Shown here: positions 36,101-48,290 of the stretch, in pieces
Layout: every line of letters begins with the position of its first letter
How positions within the stretch are numbered: position 1 is the stretch's first letter
DNA from: Hevea brasiliensis
Lineage: Eukaryota; Streptophyta; Magnoliopsida; Malpighiales; Euphorbiaceae
Assembly (NCBI RefSeq): GCF_030052815.1
Contig: NC_079499.1
Coordinates: forward strand, 82,685,183 to 82,749,182
Reading direction: 5' to 3'
DNA: 64,000 nt
Made by a program: the position numbers and the translations under genes
Notes under the pieces: generated by a model
The model's input: only the letters and a program-made list of their open reading frames with translations
Database searches by the model: none
What the model was told of the DNA's origin: nothing

Positions 36101-37788
36101 TCACACCCTTTTCTAATCATTTTTCTAGCCAGTGCAGCTGAAATGATGTTTGAAGGCAATAACTGCCTCTCCCCATGTATTACTATATCACCATACTGAG
36201 GAAGACCCAAAGTGACTGTCTTCAGTCTACAGTCAATCATGGTGTGATGTCTGGCTAACCAATCCATGCCCAAGATAATGTCATAATATCTGAAGGGCAT
36301 TTCAATTATATCAGACAAAAAAGTGTGTCCTTGGATCACCAAAGGACAGTCCCTATATAGCCTATTTACCCTGACCTCCTGGCCTAATGGACTAGTTACT
36401 AGCACATCATAGTCCATTGGTACACACTGAATAGCAGTAGAGCACATCACACTAGCACTAACATATGAATGTGTGGAGCCAGGATCAAATAACACATACA
36501 CATCTTGGTCAAGGATGGAGAAAATACCAGCTACTACGTCTGATGTTTCAGCCTCCTCCCTCTGACGCATGGTATACACTCTGACTGGTGCTCCACTGGG
36601 TACTGGCTGGTTAACAATGCTCTGACTTCCAAGAGTGTTACCAAGACCCCTATCTCTGCCTCTGCCTCTAGCAGCTGACTGTGATCCTCTAGGTGCAGAG
36701 ACTTGGGCTGATCCTTCCGATGTAGCAAAAGATCCAGGCCGGCGCGGACTAGTGCAATCCTTCGCGAAATGTCCGCTCCCTCCACAGTTAAAACATGCGC
36801 CAGTAGCTTTGAAACAAACCCCGCCATGAGTTTTCCCACAAGTTTCACACTGTCGTACTGATAGAGATCCTCGAGAAGCTTGTTGGGTCGGCTGACCAGA
36901 CCGGGGTGGTCTTTGGCCAGAAAATCTGCCTCTGCCAGATTTATAGGAGCTAGATCCCCCAAACTGTTTCCTCTTCCCAGAACCACTTTTAGATGCTTGC
37001 CCCGTAGTCTTTTCAGTTTTCTCTTAAGGACCCTTCTTCACTGCCCCTTCTGATTCTATCCTTTCCAATTCCAGGGCCTGTGAGATCAATTCAGCAAAAT
37101 TCTGATGTCTGAAACCCACTACTTGCATTCTCAAATTCTGCCTTAGCCCAGACTCAAACCTCTTGCATCTGTCTCTGGGGGTGGAGACTAAGCTTCTAGC
37201 ATAGTGGCTTAGCCTTGAGAAGTCTCTCTCATACTCTGCTATGGTTCGGTCCCCTTGCTTCAAACTCAGGAATTCTTGCAATTTCTTATCTACATACGCA
37301 TCGGGAACCCATTTCTGCCTGAATTCCCTCAGGAAATCTGTCCATGTCAGCACAGGTGGCTCAACCAGGCTGTGGGGGATGGTCTTCCACCATTCATATG
37401 CATCCCCTTGGAGAAGAGATACTGAATACTCGAACTTTAGCTCTTCCGTACACTGCAGCTTTCTAAAAACCCGTTCCATTCTTTCTAACCACTGTTCTGC
37501 CTCCAGTGGATCCACAGTGCCTTTAAACTCGGTGGCCCATTTCATCAATTTTTCATACTGCCGAGCTGAGGGCTGTGGTTGTGGTACAGGTACTGGCATT
37601 TGAGCTTGGGGTGGCACATTACCCGCCATTTATTGGAAGAACGCAGCCATCTCATTGCATAAATTGAGCAGAAATCGCGGCCGAGCAGGAGCTGGAGTGG
37701 CTGACCCACTCACGTTCTAGAGTGCCGGGGCTTCCTCTTGAACCTCAGCCTCAGCAGATTGTTCTTCAGAATGATCTCCTCCTTCCAT
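33154..37788 (-). pseudogene. Element B gag-pol polyprotein (five in-frame stops, no frameshift)
   Basis: The start ATG at 37786-37788 (MEGGDHSEEQSAEAEVQEE) and the end stop at 33154 give 1544 codons. Domains in order: capsid with YEWWKTIPHSL (residues about 100-150); zinc knuckle [14 protein letters not shown] (332-345); aspartic protease FDPGSTHSY (about 435); RT with [10 protein letters not shown] (Asp pair about 771-772); RNase [12 protein letters not shown] (about 917); integrase with HPSGTKMYRGLK, a Cys-Leu-Ile-Cys zinc pair near 1167-1170 and the core MDFVMGLP, SDRDPRF, PQIDGQCERV; chromodomain LVKVLWNHHSDQEATWE (about 1510). In-frame stops lie at 37717-37719, 37630-37632, 37024-37026, 34615-34617 and 34279-34281. 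Four or five correspond to Gln in relatives. Alternatively, initiation could occur at the ATG 37627-37629, directly after the second stop. Even then three stops remain, so I call it inactive. Confidence 0.95.
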
Positions 37789-37813
37789 TCCGTTTTTCAC
37801 AATTTTCTACTTC

Positions 37814-40752
37814 CTGAGATCAAACACAAGGAGGTTAACCCCCATTAGTGCATATTCATGATGTAAATATGTCATATGTATCAATTAAAGACACTTGAGC
37901 AGTTGTACTTGTCAATAAAATGTTCATAAACATAGTCAAAATTTATTGAAAAACTGATGCTCTGATACCACTAAAACATGTCACACCTTACCCCTCTGTA
38001 AGGCATAACATGATCCCGTAGAATACTTAATGAACTATCGAACTTCACCTACCGATAACTCATTAAGTAACCTACAAGGGATTTTAAAACAATTTTCTTA
38101 CATTTTGGAAGTGGTGAGCATTTTGATAAGAATTTAAAATCATTTATTCAAGTTTAAATACTAATAAATTTTTTGTCCATTTTAAATTTTGCCGCAAATT
38201 TTATAAAAATTTTGACAGAGTTCTGCTTGTTTTTGGAGAAAACCATTCTTCAAATATCTGAGAAAAACACTTCCAAAAATATTTTCACAACTCCCAACCT
38301 CCAATAAATCACAATTCAACTCCAATCAATTCATTTCAAAACAGTTCCACAATCCAAATCAAATTTATCAACTCAGAATAGTTAATAATTCCATTCACAA
38401 AGCATAAAGTAGGAATTTCGTAAGCACAAATATTAAATTTACAAATGAAAGTCCAAAATAATATCATTACAATTTATTTACAACTGCTCAACTTACATTG
38501 ATACAAATAACATTTCTATATTTACATCAAGATTATCTACAAGGGTATAAAATAATACCCGTACAAAATGATCAGAGTAGTCCTCGATTTAACAAAGCTC
38601 ACTCACGCTTTCTCCTTGCTCTATCTCATGATAAAGAAAATAAGCTTATCACTGAGTATAAAAATACTCAGTGGTGCACAATAAAAATTTAAAATGCAAT
38701 AAATAAATCATTCATTGCCAAACACAATTTAAATGTTTCTCAATCACATTTCACAAATATTAAAGTTCATAATAACATCATTTTGTCAAATAATCTATTA
38801 AACACAGTTTAGTCAAACAATTTCATAAACACAGTGTTGCCAAAGTCATACACAACTTAAGCAATGACACAAAATTTTCGATCAATGCCGTGTTGTACAC
38901 CACGACAAAGCAATCTCAACCCCATTAATCGAAATCAATGAGGGAGGTGGCTAGCTAGCTAATGAGTACTCATCCGATCTACAACCTCAACTGGCAAGCC
39001 AGAGAGGGAGGAAAATAAACGATCTCAACCCCATAAATGGAGGAGGAATAATAAGTAACTGTCATACTAAGTGTGAATCAAAAATCCATTTCAAACATTT
39101 CATTCAAATATTGCATACAAAAATCAAATCAATTTCCAAGGTGACAATTTGATCACAATGTGGCAACACAAAAGTTCATAAATTCATAATGCGTACTAAA
39201 TCAATTTTTCAAGGATAAAATGCTTAAATAGGGTTTATTGTGCACAAACCTCAAGCGAGTCGTCCCTTAGCCTCGACTCGGTTCCTCGGGTTCCTTCCCG
39301 ATATTCTTTTCAACTGAAACACACAATTTTACAATGTTTCAGTACTAGAACTTAACATAAATCCAAAATAAATTTAGCTTCACAATTACCTAGCTCTAAC
39401 GTGCTAAATTCGACATTCTTTAAATTTTGTGTTTCGGGTTACTATTCACTACACTATTCAAGTCAAATAGTTGACTTTCTAAGGCTTAATAGGTATGGGA
39501 ATTCCAACTTCACCCACATACCACATTTTGGTCACTAAACTTGTTGGTTTTGGCCATTTTCTCAAAGCTTAGGTCTTTTAGGCAAAATTGTCAATTTTCG
39601 GTTTTGGAGTTCTAAATTGCACTATTTCATTGGTCCATCTACTGTTGAAATTTGGCAAAACTTCCTTCATAGAAAATGTTCCTTATTGTCTTAAGTGTAT
39701 TCTCATTTTTGGATCACCCCAATCGGAGTTTTGTAGCTCAAGTTATAGCCAAAATACAATTACTGTTCACGTGCACTGTTTATGCTGCAATTTTGGTTTT
39801 GGTAGATTTTTGGTCCAATTTCATTCAATAATTTGATCAAGTTAAGTCCATAATTTGGTCTAATTTCCTTCATACGAAATGTTCTACTATGTCTTAGGTT
39901 TCCATCGGTTCAAGATTCACCTAAATCGGAGCTTTCTAGAGAGAGTTATAGCCATTGAAACTTTACTGCTCAATGGCAATTCTGCAGAGTTGCAGGTTCA
40001 ATAACTCAACTTTGCTCAATAATTTGACTAGGTTAATGGCATAATTTGGGGTAGTGTTCTTCATGAAAGTTTTAGATCTATGTCTTATCTAATTACTGCT
40101 AAACTCTTAGGTCCTTTTGACCTTCCTAGCTCGAGTGATGACCAAATGAACAATTACTGTTCATTTGGTCAGTTTGTGCAGTGGCAGCCTGCTCTCATTT
40201 CACTTTGGTCAATTGGTTCACTAGGTTTTGGTCAGTTTTTGGGCATGGTTCCTTAATGAAAATTGTGCCCTTTTATGTCTATTTTCATCCCCAATTGGTG
40301 GCATATCAATTGGACTTGTAAAATTTATGTTTTGGTCCTTCAAAGTTGGTTTGGTCATGCTGCATTTGACCTACGAATTTGACTTCCATTCTAACAATTC
40401 CCACACATTTCCTTTGGTCATTATTGACCATTTTGCAGTCCACAATTGGTCAAAGATATCATTTATGCATTTCTCCAAAATTTGGTTCACAAACCCTAAC
40501 ATTCAAACCCTAATTTCACTACTTTGTTGCAATTAATCACATGTAAGAATTTCAACTTAACCATTCAACTAATTAAAACTTTTAAACTCATTATAATACA
40601 TCAAACCATACAAATTATGTCCCTTCTTCAAGCTGGCCGGAATTCAGCAATGGCCCTTCCCTCATATTTTTATTTCATTTCCTTAATCCTAAGTTCATTT
40701 CAACCATTAATCATGCATTTAAATGAAGAAATAAGAAGTTTAACATACTAAC
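37814..40752 (-). other. Candidate 5' leader intron of element B
   Basis: The donor-like site TTAAG/GTTAGTATG (G at 40752) lies in the 5' LTR. The acceptor-like site TGTGTTTGATCTCAG/GAAGTAG (ends 37814) is 25 bases before the gag ATG. The acceptor block aligns with the one in D. The interval includes the PBS. Inferred only. Confidence 0.35.
37959..37970 (-). other. Primer-binding site of element B
   Basis: The minus strand reads TGGTATCAGAGC, eight bases from the end of the 5' LTR. Confidence 0.93.
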
Positions 40753-41628
40753 CTTAACTTAAATGCCAATTCTTCACTTTCTCTCTTCCTTTCCTCTTTC
40801 TTTCTTATTCTTAGGTTGAGATTGCAAGGTCTAGTGAAGTTTTTAGGGGAGTTATGTTGATTGGGTGGAGAAAATCAAGCTCAAATGTAAGCTTAAATGG
40901 AAGGATTTCATGGAGGGTTTTGGGAAGAAAGTGGGGCGGCACTTTGGGAGAAGAAGAAGACTTTTTTTTTTTGTTTCTTTTTTTCTTTTGTTTTCTTTAT
41001 TTATTTTAATTATGAAAGACACAAAATTCCTATTTAATAAATAACTTAATTAATTTCTTTATGACATCATTCATGATATCATCACCTTTGACTTTTCCAT
41101 CTTCTTCTTTTTTTTTCTCTATTTATTTTTTTCTATTAGTTCTTTAATTTAATTCTCGATCCCGAAGTTTTCTTTTCTCTGATTTTATTCGACGCTAGGT
41201 CAGAGTCACTCTGGGTCAATTGACCAAATTGCCCCTCGCGAGTTCATCCCGCTTGCAAATAATCCAATATTTCTTCCGCCTCGACCTAATTATTTGACCG
41301 ACTTAACAGCTTCTTTTCATGATTTTCTTTTCCATTGTGTTCATAAGGGTCCTAAGGACCGCAGTCACTTTTTACGGTTCGAAATTTGAGTTTAAAACGA
41401 CTTCTAGCTGTTCCCGAGGAGGTCACTCATCGCTGTGACTCTCGGCTCGTTTAACCTCTTATGTTCTGTTTTTCTTATTTATAGTTAACTAATTAAACAT
41501 TACTAATTATTTGTGTTTATGGCTTCTCAAGTTGTCTTAAGTGTGGCCCTAATCCCATTAATTGTCCGGACCGACACCGGTCACCGGAACAGTGAAATAT
41601 ACCAGGCTATACCAATAGGGGTGTTACA
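37979..41628 (-). repeat. 5' LTR of element B (family 2, 3650 bp)
   Basis: It is the partner of 29429-33106 with identical termini. A perfect inverted repeat with 13-bp arms and a 5-base loop lies at 40140-40170 (GACCAAATGAACA and its complement). Several small clustered indels relative to the other LTR occur at about 38595-38655 and 41190-41410, making it 28 bp shorter. It is non-coding. Confidence 0.94.
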
Positions 41629-41633
41629 GGCCG

Positions 41634-42911
41634 TGTTCCAGCAAATGGCCGAATTTTTCAAACAAATGGCTGGGGTAATGCCACCCCCACCACCACCTCC
41701 ACAACCAAAATCACACCTGGAAAAATTGAGAAAGTTTGGAGCAGTGGACTTCTTTGGCAAGAGAGAAGATGATTTTGTTGCAGCCGAAAATTGGTTGAAC
41801 AGAACAGGCAGAGTTTTAAAACAACTCCACTGCACTCCAGAACAAAATCTAGAAGCTGCCATATCTCTGTTGCAAGATGATGCATATGAATGGTGGGATA
41901 CTGTGCCCAGTGAAGTACAGCCAGAAGTAATAACTTGGGACTTCTTCCTCTCCGAATTTAAGAAGAAATATGTGGGTAGTGTATACCTGGAAGAGAGAAG
42001 AAGAGAGTTCATTAACCTGAGGCAGAGACAGCTGACAGTGGCCGAGTATGAAAAGGAATTTGTCAGATTAAGCCGCTATGGAAGGGAGATAGTCCCTAAT
42101 GAGGCCGAAAGGTGTAAGAGATTTGAAGAGGGATTAAATGACAACATAAAGATCATGATCTCTGCCTTGGGAATCACCGACTTCACCAAGTTAGTGGAAG
42201 CTGCAATAAAGGTTGAAAAGGTTAGAATAAGTGAGCAGACCAGAAGAGAGAGACAGCAGAAGAGGGGCCTGTGTCGCCTAGTTCATCTCCCGCGTGGGAA
42301 GAAGTTCAAGGGTCCACCGCACGAGTTCAGTCAACCACAAGGTCGTGGTCACCTCAGGCCTGTGCCACGCTTACCCCTAGGAGAGGTCACCCATACCATC
42401 AAGGCGCTCTCCGTGGATGGGGTTCAAGGGACCAGCCCCAAAGAATCTCGCATGTCCACATTGCCCAAGTGGCTTAAGGGGGAGTGTTGGAGAGTGACTG
42501 TGCTCGCTAAGGTGTGGGTCAACAGAGCATCAGTTGAGGAACTGTCCATGCAGAACTACTACAGCTGCTCCAACACAAGCAGACAGACCTACTCCTGCAC
42601 CACAAAGGGGTAGGAAATCTGGCAAATCGAAGGCAGTGGGACCATCACAGAGGCCTGCATCTGAGCCAGGAGAGAGGCCTGAGAGTAGACCACCTGCAAG
42701 AGCTTATGCCATTAGAGCTCAGGAGGAGCAAGATGCCCCGGACGTCATCAAGGGTACGTTCTCCCTCTACACTACATCTGTGCATGCATTGGTGGATCCA
42801 GGATCCACTCATTCATACATCTGCATCAACCTACCCGTAGAAAGGGGAATACTAGTAGGGGAGTGACCAAGACATTCTGGTCACTAATCCATTGGGCCAC
42901 GGTGTGGTAGT
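41634..42911 (+). pseudogene. Element A gag (main part) and start of protease
   Basis: The open frame from 41634 to about 42260 encodes capsid: FQQMAEFFKQMAG, a poly-Pro stretch, HLEKLRKFGAVDFFGKREDD, DDAYEWWDTVPSEVQPE and EYEKEFVRLSRYGREIVP. In this copy LRQRQL is intact where E has two stops. A frameshift near 42260-42300 displaces the nucleocapsid; the knuckle's second half is legible as CGSTEHQLRNC in another frame near 42515-42550. Protease follows ([34 protein letters not shown]) until another frameshift near 42860. Element P inserts at 42912 after GTGTGGTAGT. Confidence 0.9.
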
Positions 42912-45018
42912 TGAAGGAACGGAAGCGTGAAAAACACAAGTTTATACCATTGAATTCAAAAATTTTCACCTAGGGTCACATGCATCATGCAAGATTTATT
43001 TTTATCTATTTGATTTAAATGATAAACAACATATTAAAACTCTTTTAATATGTTTTTGGATCTGTATTTGCCATTTAAGATTTTAAAATTAATCAGATTA
43101 ATTTTAGAACCCTAGATTAAATCAAGAATGATTACACTAACCTCTTGATGCACTGTAGCGTGTCTGCGCCTTTGAGATTCGTCTTCAGGACACCAGATGT
43201 TGTCTCTCTAGCTTGTCCACACCAAGAATACCTATGGCAGCCCTTGAACAGCTTCTAAAGCTTTTTCTATTAATTATAAATTCAAGTTCTGCCTTTTAAG
43301 AGATTAGAGATGTAAACAGGACACTAGAAACAATTTCTAGTGTTCTTAATTCAAGAGATTGATGGCTAATCTCTTTGAATTGATGAGAGATGAAGAAGAA
43401 TAGATGAAAAGCCTCAAAGTGGCATGACAAAGGAGAGGAGTGGCTGCTGGTTATTTTTCTTTTCATAACAACACTTAAATAGCTAGGTTAACACATTAAA
43501 CCCTTGCCACATGTCACCATTTGTTTAGCTCTAGGTTTAAGTGACCCAATCACATTATGCCAAGTGTCAAACCTATATGTAATCTTGATTTTAATCATCT
43601 TACATGATTAAAAAACATTTGGCAAGCTTATGTGTTATGCCATGTGTCACCATCTCATGGTGCTACGTGTCACACTGCAAAATGACCAAAATGCCTCTGT
43701 GTCTTAATTTTGAGTTCTCAACCCAAAATAATTATTTTTCTTCTTCTAATTAATTTATATCAAATATAAATTAATTAATTAATCTCTATTAATTAATTTC
43801 TCATTAATTAAATTCATATTTAAACACTTTAAATATAAATTTAACTTATATTATACATCCAATAATCTAGATTTGGTTTCAAGTCATGCTAGGGACTTTG
43901 CAATTTAGTTGCAAACCAAACCTATTTAATTAATCAATTAAACTCTTTAATTAATTACTTAAATCATATTTAAATAGGTGATAACTTGTGTATGTGTGTG
44001 ACTTACTAGGCTCATCACTAATTGGCAATGAGACATGATATCAACTCTTAATATCATCAGAACTCTTTCTTACCATAAATGATTTCTCTAAATCATTTTA
44101 TGAACCTCATAGACCATGGTTAACACCTAGCATAGCATGCCATGGCCACCCAATTAGTAACAAGGTTTACCTTAAATGAACCTATAATCATATGTTACCA
44201 TGCACTAGAATCTCTCTGTTACAAAATCCCAACTCAAGCTGGAGTCATGGTTTATGTCAAACTCCATTTGCTATGAATATTATGTTCTCTTTTAATTCTA
44301 GTTCTTGATTAAAAAGATTTTCTCATCAGAAACTCTTTTCTGAATAAATCTATCTATCCTGGCCAGGAACTTGAAACATCAAGAACAATTAAATGAACAT
44401 GGGATTTTATCTCTATTTACTTAGAGGAGCAGATTCCATCTTGATCAACACCTACCTCCATATATAACTAGTAGGAGCCAACACATGCCCATATACCCAT
44501 ACATAGTACAAGTATGAAAGCAGTATCAAACTCAAACTACCTATATACAAGATAACTGTGCTATCTCAGGTCTAAAGATTATATGCACTGATATGATTTA
44601 TGACAAAACATTGACAAGACTAAACTCCATGTGCTTGTCAAAAGTGTCACTTGTTCGGCCTACTTATCATTTATAAGTGCTTATCATGTTTGTTATATGG
44701 CATGAGACTCACCATTCCATCTTATTTATATCTCATATAAATAACTTGGTAACAAACATGAATATAATCTTTCTGGATAAGTCATATCCTTATTATGAAG
44801 TATCCTCGATTGGGAACCTATTTATGATACTTTGTGCTAGAAATATTGTCACTCATATTCTTAACAACTTAAGAATAATATTTCTAACAAAATATCAATG
44901 GACCTTTTCTATTACACATAAATATATTATGTAAACGGAAAAGTGGAAATGCCTTTTATTAATAAAAATATGTACAAGATACATACTAAATGATATGCTC
45001 TAGGGCATACTACTAACA
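42912..45018 (-). repeat. 3' LTR of element P (2107 bp)
   Basis: In plus orientation it starts TGAAGGAACGGAAGCGTG and ends CATACTACTAACA; in sense it runs TGTTAGTAGTATGCCC to TTCCTTCA. The start is fixed by comparison with the other copy beside the PBS at 50796, and the end by the adjacent purine tract. It is AT-rich with no coding sequence. Confidence 0.9.
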
Positions 45019-45031
45019 ATCTCCCACTAGC
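45019..45031 (-). other. Polypurine tract of element P
   Basis: The minus strand reads GCTAGTGGGAGAT immediately before TGTTAGTAG, the LTR start. This is a typical short copia tract; pol ends at 45033. Confidence 0.75.
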
Positions 45032-45032
45032 A

Positions 45033-46800
45033 CTAGAGCCATTCATTACAATACCATAGACCCATCTTCTCAAGATGTCGGTCTAACTGAGCTTGTGACA
45101 TAGGCTTAGTGAATGGATCAGCTGGATTTTCAGCTGATGCTATTTTCTGCATGGCTACATTGCCTCACCCAACTATTTCTCTGATAATGTGGTAGCGCCT
45201 TTCTATGTGTTTGGATTTCTGGTGAGACCTTGGTTCCTTAGCCTGTATGACTGCTCCATTATTGTCACAGTGTAGTGGAACTACTGACTCAATGGAAGGA
45301 ACTACTGTAAGTTCTGTCACGAACTTCTTTATCCAAAACAGCTTCCTTTGCTGCATCTGATGCAGCAATATACTCAGCCTTTGTAGTGGAATCTGTAGTC
45401 ATGCTCTGTTTGAAACTCTTCCAACTGACTACACCTCCATTACAAATGAACACATATCCAGAGGTAGACTTTCTATCATCGATATCAGATTGGAAATCAG
45501 AATCAGTATAACCATCCAATTGCAAGTCTCCACCTCCATAAATTAAGAATAAATCCTTAGTTCTTCTCAAGTACTTAAGGATATTCTTGACAGCTATCTA
45601 GTGTTCCAAAACTGGATTGGAGTGATACCTGCTAGTCAAACTAACAGCATATGCGATATCCGGCCTAGTACACAATATTACATACATTAAACTTCCAATA
45701 GCCGAAGCATATGGAATCCTGGCCATTTTATCTCTTTCTTCAGGTGTCTTTAGAGACATCTCTTTTGAAAGGTGGATACCATGTCTCACTGGTAACAATC
45801 CTCTCTTGGAATCAAGCATGTTAAACCTCTTTAACACCTTTTCCAAGTATAGACTTTGGGATAAACCAATTATTCTTTTCGCTCTATCTCTATATATGCG
45901 AATCCCAAGAATATAGGTTGCCTCCCATAAGTCTTTCATGGAGAATGTATTTGACAACCATACCTTTATAGTTGTCAACATACCTGTGTCATTACCCATC
46001 AACAGTATGTCATCCACATATAAGACAAGGAAAGTGATAGCACTGTCACTAACCTTCTTATATACACATGGCTCATCCTCATTTTTGATAAAACCAAAGG
46101 ATTTAATGGCTTCATCAAAATGGATGTTCCAACTCCTCGAAGCTTGTTTCAACCCATAAATGGATCGCTTTAGCTTGCATACCTTGGAACCATCTTGGGA
46201 TTCAAAACCCCTAGGTTGTTCCATGAAAATGTTTTCTTCAATGTATCCATTGAGAAAAGTCGCTTTTGACATCCATCTGCCAAATCTCATAATCATAGTA
46301 TGCAGCTATTGCTAATAAAATCCTAATTGATTTAAGCATGGCAACAGGCGAGAAAGTCTCCTCATAGTCGATTCCTTGCCTTTGGCGAAACCCTTTCGCT
46401 ACTAGCCTTGCCTTATAGGTCTCTACCTTTCCATCAGAACCAATTTTCTTCTTAAAAACCCATTTGTTCCCTATAGGTATAATACCTTCAGGTGGGTCAA
46501 CAAGATCCCAAACTTGATTCTTATACATGGAATCAATCTCGGATTTCATAGCATCAATCCATTTTGAAGAGTCTATATCTGATATAGCTTCTTCATAAGT
46601 AAGTGGATCATCTCCATGATCTACTTCTTCATGAGTAGACAACTCTTGTTCTTCTTCATGAAGAAAACCATATCTCACTGGTGGGTGAGATACCTTGGTT
46701 ATTCTACGAGGAACAACTGTAGATGTTTCATCAACTGGTATTGGCTGACTATATGGATCTATATCCATCTGATTTTTTGGTTGGTTAGTATTCTGCTATT
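45033..46800 (-). pseudogene. Element P reverse transcriptase and RNase H
   Basis: On the minus strand the RT start has NQVWDLVDPPEGIIPIGNKW, YKARLVAKGFRQRQGIDYEE and TFSPVAMLKSIRILLAIAA. The catalytic YVDDILLMGND lies near 46010. RNase H has YTDSDFQSDIDDRKSTSGY and TKAEYIAASDAAKEA near 45360-45530. A one-base insertion near 46255 (an A run in VKxxF) shifts RT. A TAG near 45598-45600 replaces a Trp codon, a frameshift occurs near 45320, and a TGA near 45165 replaces an Arg codon. The coding end is the stop 45033-45035 after WYCNEWL. Confidence 0.92.
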
Positions 46801-48290
46801 CTAACTCTATTTGCCTTCGTTGGCCTCCTTCTTGAACAAACTGTTGTTCAAGAAATGTGGCATCTCTTCTTATCACAACCTTTGTGAAGTAGGCAAATAA
46901 AAATAATATCCAAAACTATCTTTTGGATATCCAACAAATCGACCTTTTTTGATCCGGTCTCCAATTTATCGTTGTTCACCTTTTGATATTAGCCGACAAC
47001 CCCAAATCTTAACATGTCGAAGACTTGGTTTTCTTCCATGCCATATCTCATAAGGTGTGGAAGAAACGATTTTGATGGAATCCTATTCAATATACAGAGT
47101 GATTCTAATGCAAATCCCCAAAAGAAGATTGGCATATCAAGATAGCTCATCATACTACGCACCATATCCAATAGGGTACGATTTCTCCTTTCAGATACAC
47201 CATTCACCGTATGCTCTCGGAGGAGTCACCGAGAAACAATGCCATGCTCTCTCAAGTATTCATCAAATTCAAGTACTCAAATATTCACCTCCACGATCCG
47301 ATCGAAGAGCTTTAATATTCTTTCTGCTTGATTTTCTACTTGATTTAAATTCTTTGAACTTTTCAAAAGATTCATGTTTGTATTTCATCAAATACAAATA
47401 CCCAAACCTTGATTTATCATCAGTAAAGGTAATAAAATAATGAAAACCCCCTCTAGCCATTTCTTTAAATGGACCACATACATCACTATGTATTAGCTCC
47501 AAAATATTTTCAGCTCTTAGCCCTTGTCCAACAAAGGGTGATCTAGTCATTTTACCCTGAAGGCAAGATTCACAAGTTGGAGTTGGGTCAGAGCCCAATG
47601 AGGATAGAATCCCCATTTTCTCCAATTTTGCAATCCTATCTTCTGCAATATGACATAACCTTAAGTGCCAAATATATTTTGAACTTGAGTTGGTTTTCAC
47701 TATGGCATTACATTCTTTTAGATCACTTGCATTCAATTTGTGTTTGTCATTATTATCCAAATAATAAAGACCATCATTCATATAACCCGAACCAACATAT
47801 TTATTTCCAAAATAAATATTGTAAACATCATCTGTGAACTGAAATTCATAGCCATTTCTAGTCAAACTAGATATAGAAATGATGTTCTTAAAAGCATCAG
47901 GTACATATAAAATATTATCCAAATACAAAACATGTCCAAACATGTAAAAAGATTTAGATCCTATGTCTAAAGCTTCAACAGTTGAGCCATTGCCAATCCG
48001 GACTCTAATATCTTGAGAACGCAAGTCGCCATCGCTTGCTAGTTCCTGCATATCATTAGAAATGTGAGAACTGGCACCAGTATCTAAAACCCAAGCTATA
48101 GATGAACTATGAGTATCATCAGAATCTAAATAACAAGATATGGACATACCTTCCGAAGGTGTATCCTTCTTGTCCTTCAGAGAAGCAAGATACTCTAGGC
48201 AGTTCCTTTTGCAGTGCCCATCCTTTTGGCAGTGGAAACACTTTCCTTTGCCTCCATCAGCTTTAGTCTTCCTATTCTGTTTAGCTATTT
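46801..48290 (-). pseudogene. Element P zinc knuckle, protease and integrase
   Basis: On the minus strand CFHCQKDGHCKRNC (CX2CX4HX4C, near 48205-48250) leads to protease WVLDTGASSHISND (about 48060-48100). The integrase zinc region (HLRLCHIAEDR, CESCLQGKMTRSPF) and core (LIHSDVCGPF, FITFTDDKSRFGYLYL, RSDRGGEYLS) follow at about 47270-47700, then NGVSERRNRTLLDMVRSMM at about 47150-47207. The frame is open from 48147 to 47269, then breaks; the last integrase part near 46800-46990 is degraded. Confidence 0.9.

Larger units (their letters stand above)
29429..41628 (-). mobile_element. Element B: complete family-2 chromovirus (12.2 kb)
   Basis: The LTRs are 29429-33106 and 37979-41628. Internal sequence at 33107-37978 carries one collinear gag-pol frame, a polypurine tract and a PBS. 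The duplicated target GGCCG is at 29424-29428 and 41629-41633. It is the youngest-looking and best-preserved gypsy element here: its frame has five nonsense codons but no frameshift. LTR length, chromodomain and Met-tRNA PBS suggest the Tekay/Del lineage (inferred). Confidence 0.95.
26022..42911 (+). mobile_element. Element A: family-1 chromovirus split by element B and truncated by P
   Basis: It holds a 5' LTR (26022-29168), PBS, leader, gag part 1 (29296-29428), gag part 2 and the protease start (41634-42911). Removing B (29429-41628) rejoins gag in frame across a GGCCG duplication. Copia element P inserts at 42912 inside protease, so RT to the 3' LTR should lie beyond the window. It is the same family as S and E. 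Confidence 0.88.

Noticed and set aside
36534..36986. 150-codon minus-strand frame in B near the Gag/protease boundary
   Set aside because: It is an out-of-frame shadow. The true frame is offset and contains the zinc knuckle [14 protein letters not shown] and runs into protease.
41581..42012. Minus-strand frames opposite A and E gag (41581-42012, 54030-54443, 62041-62505)
   Set aside because: They are reverse-strand shadows of a well-supported gag frame.
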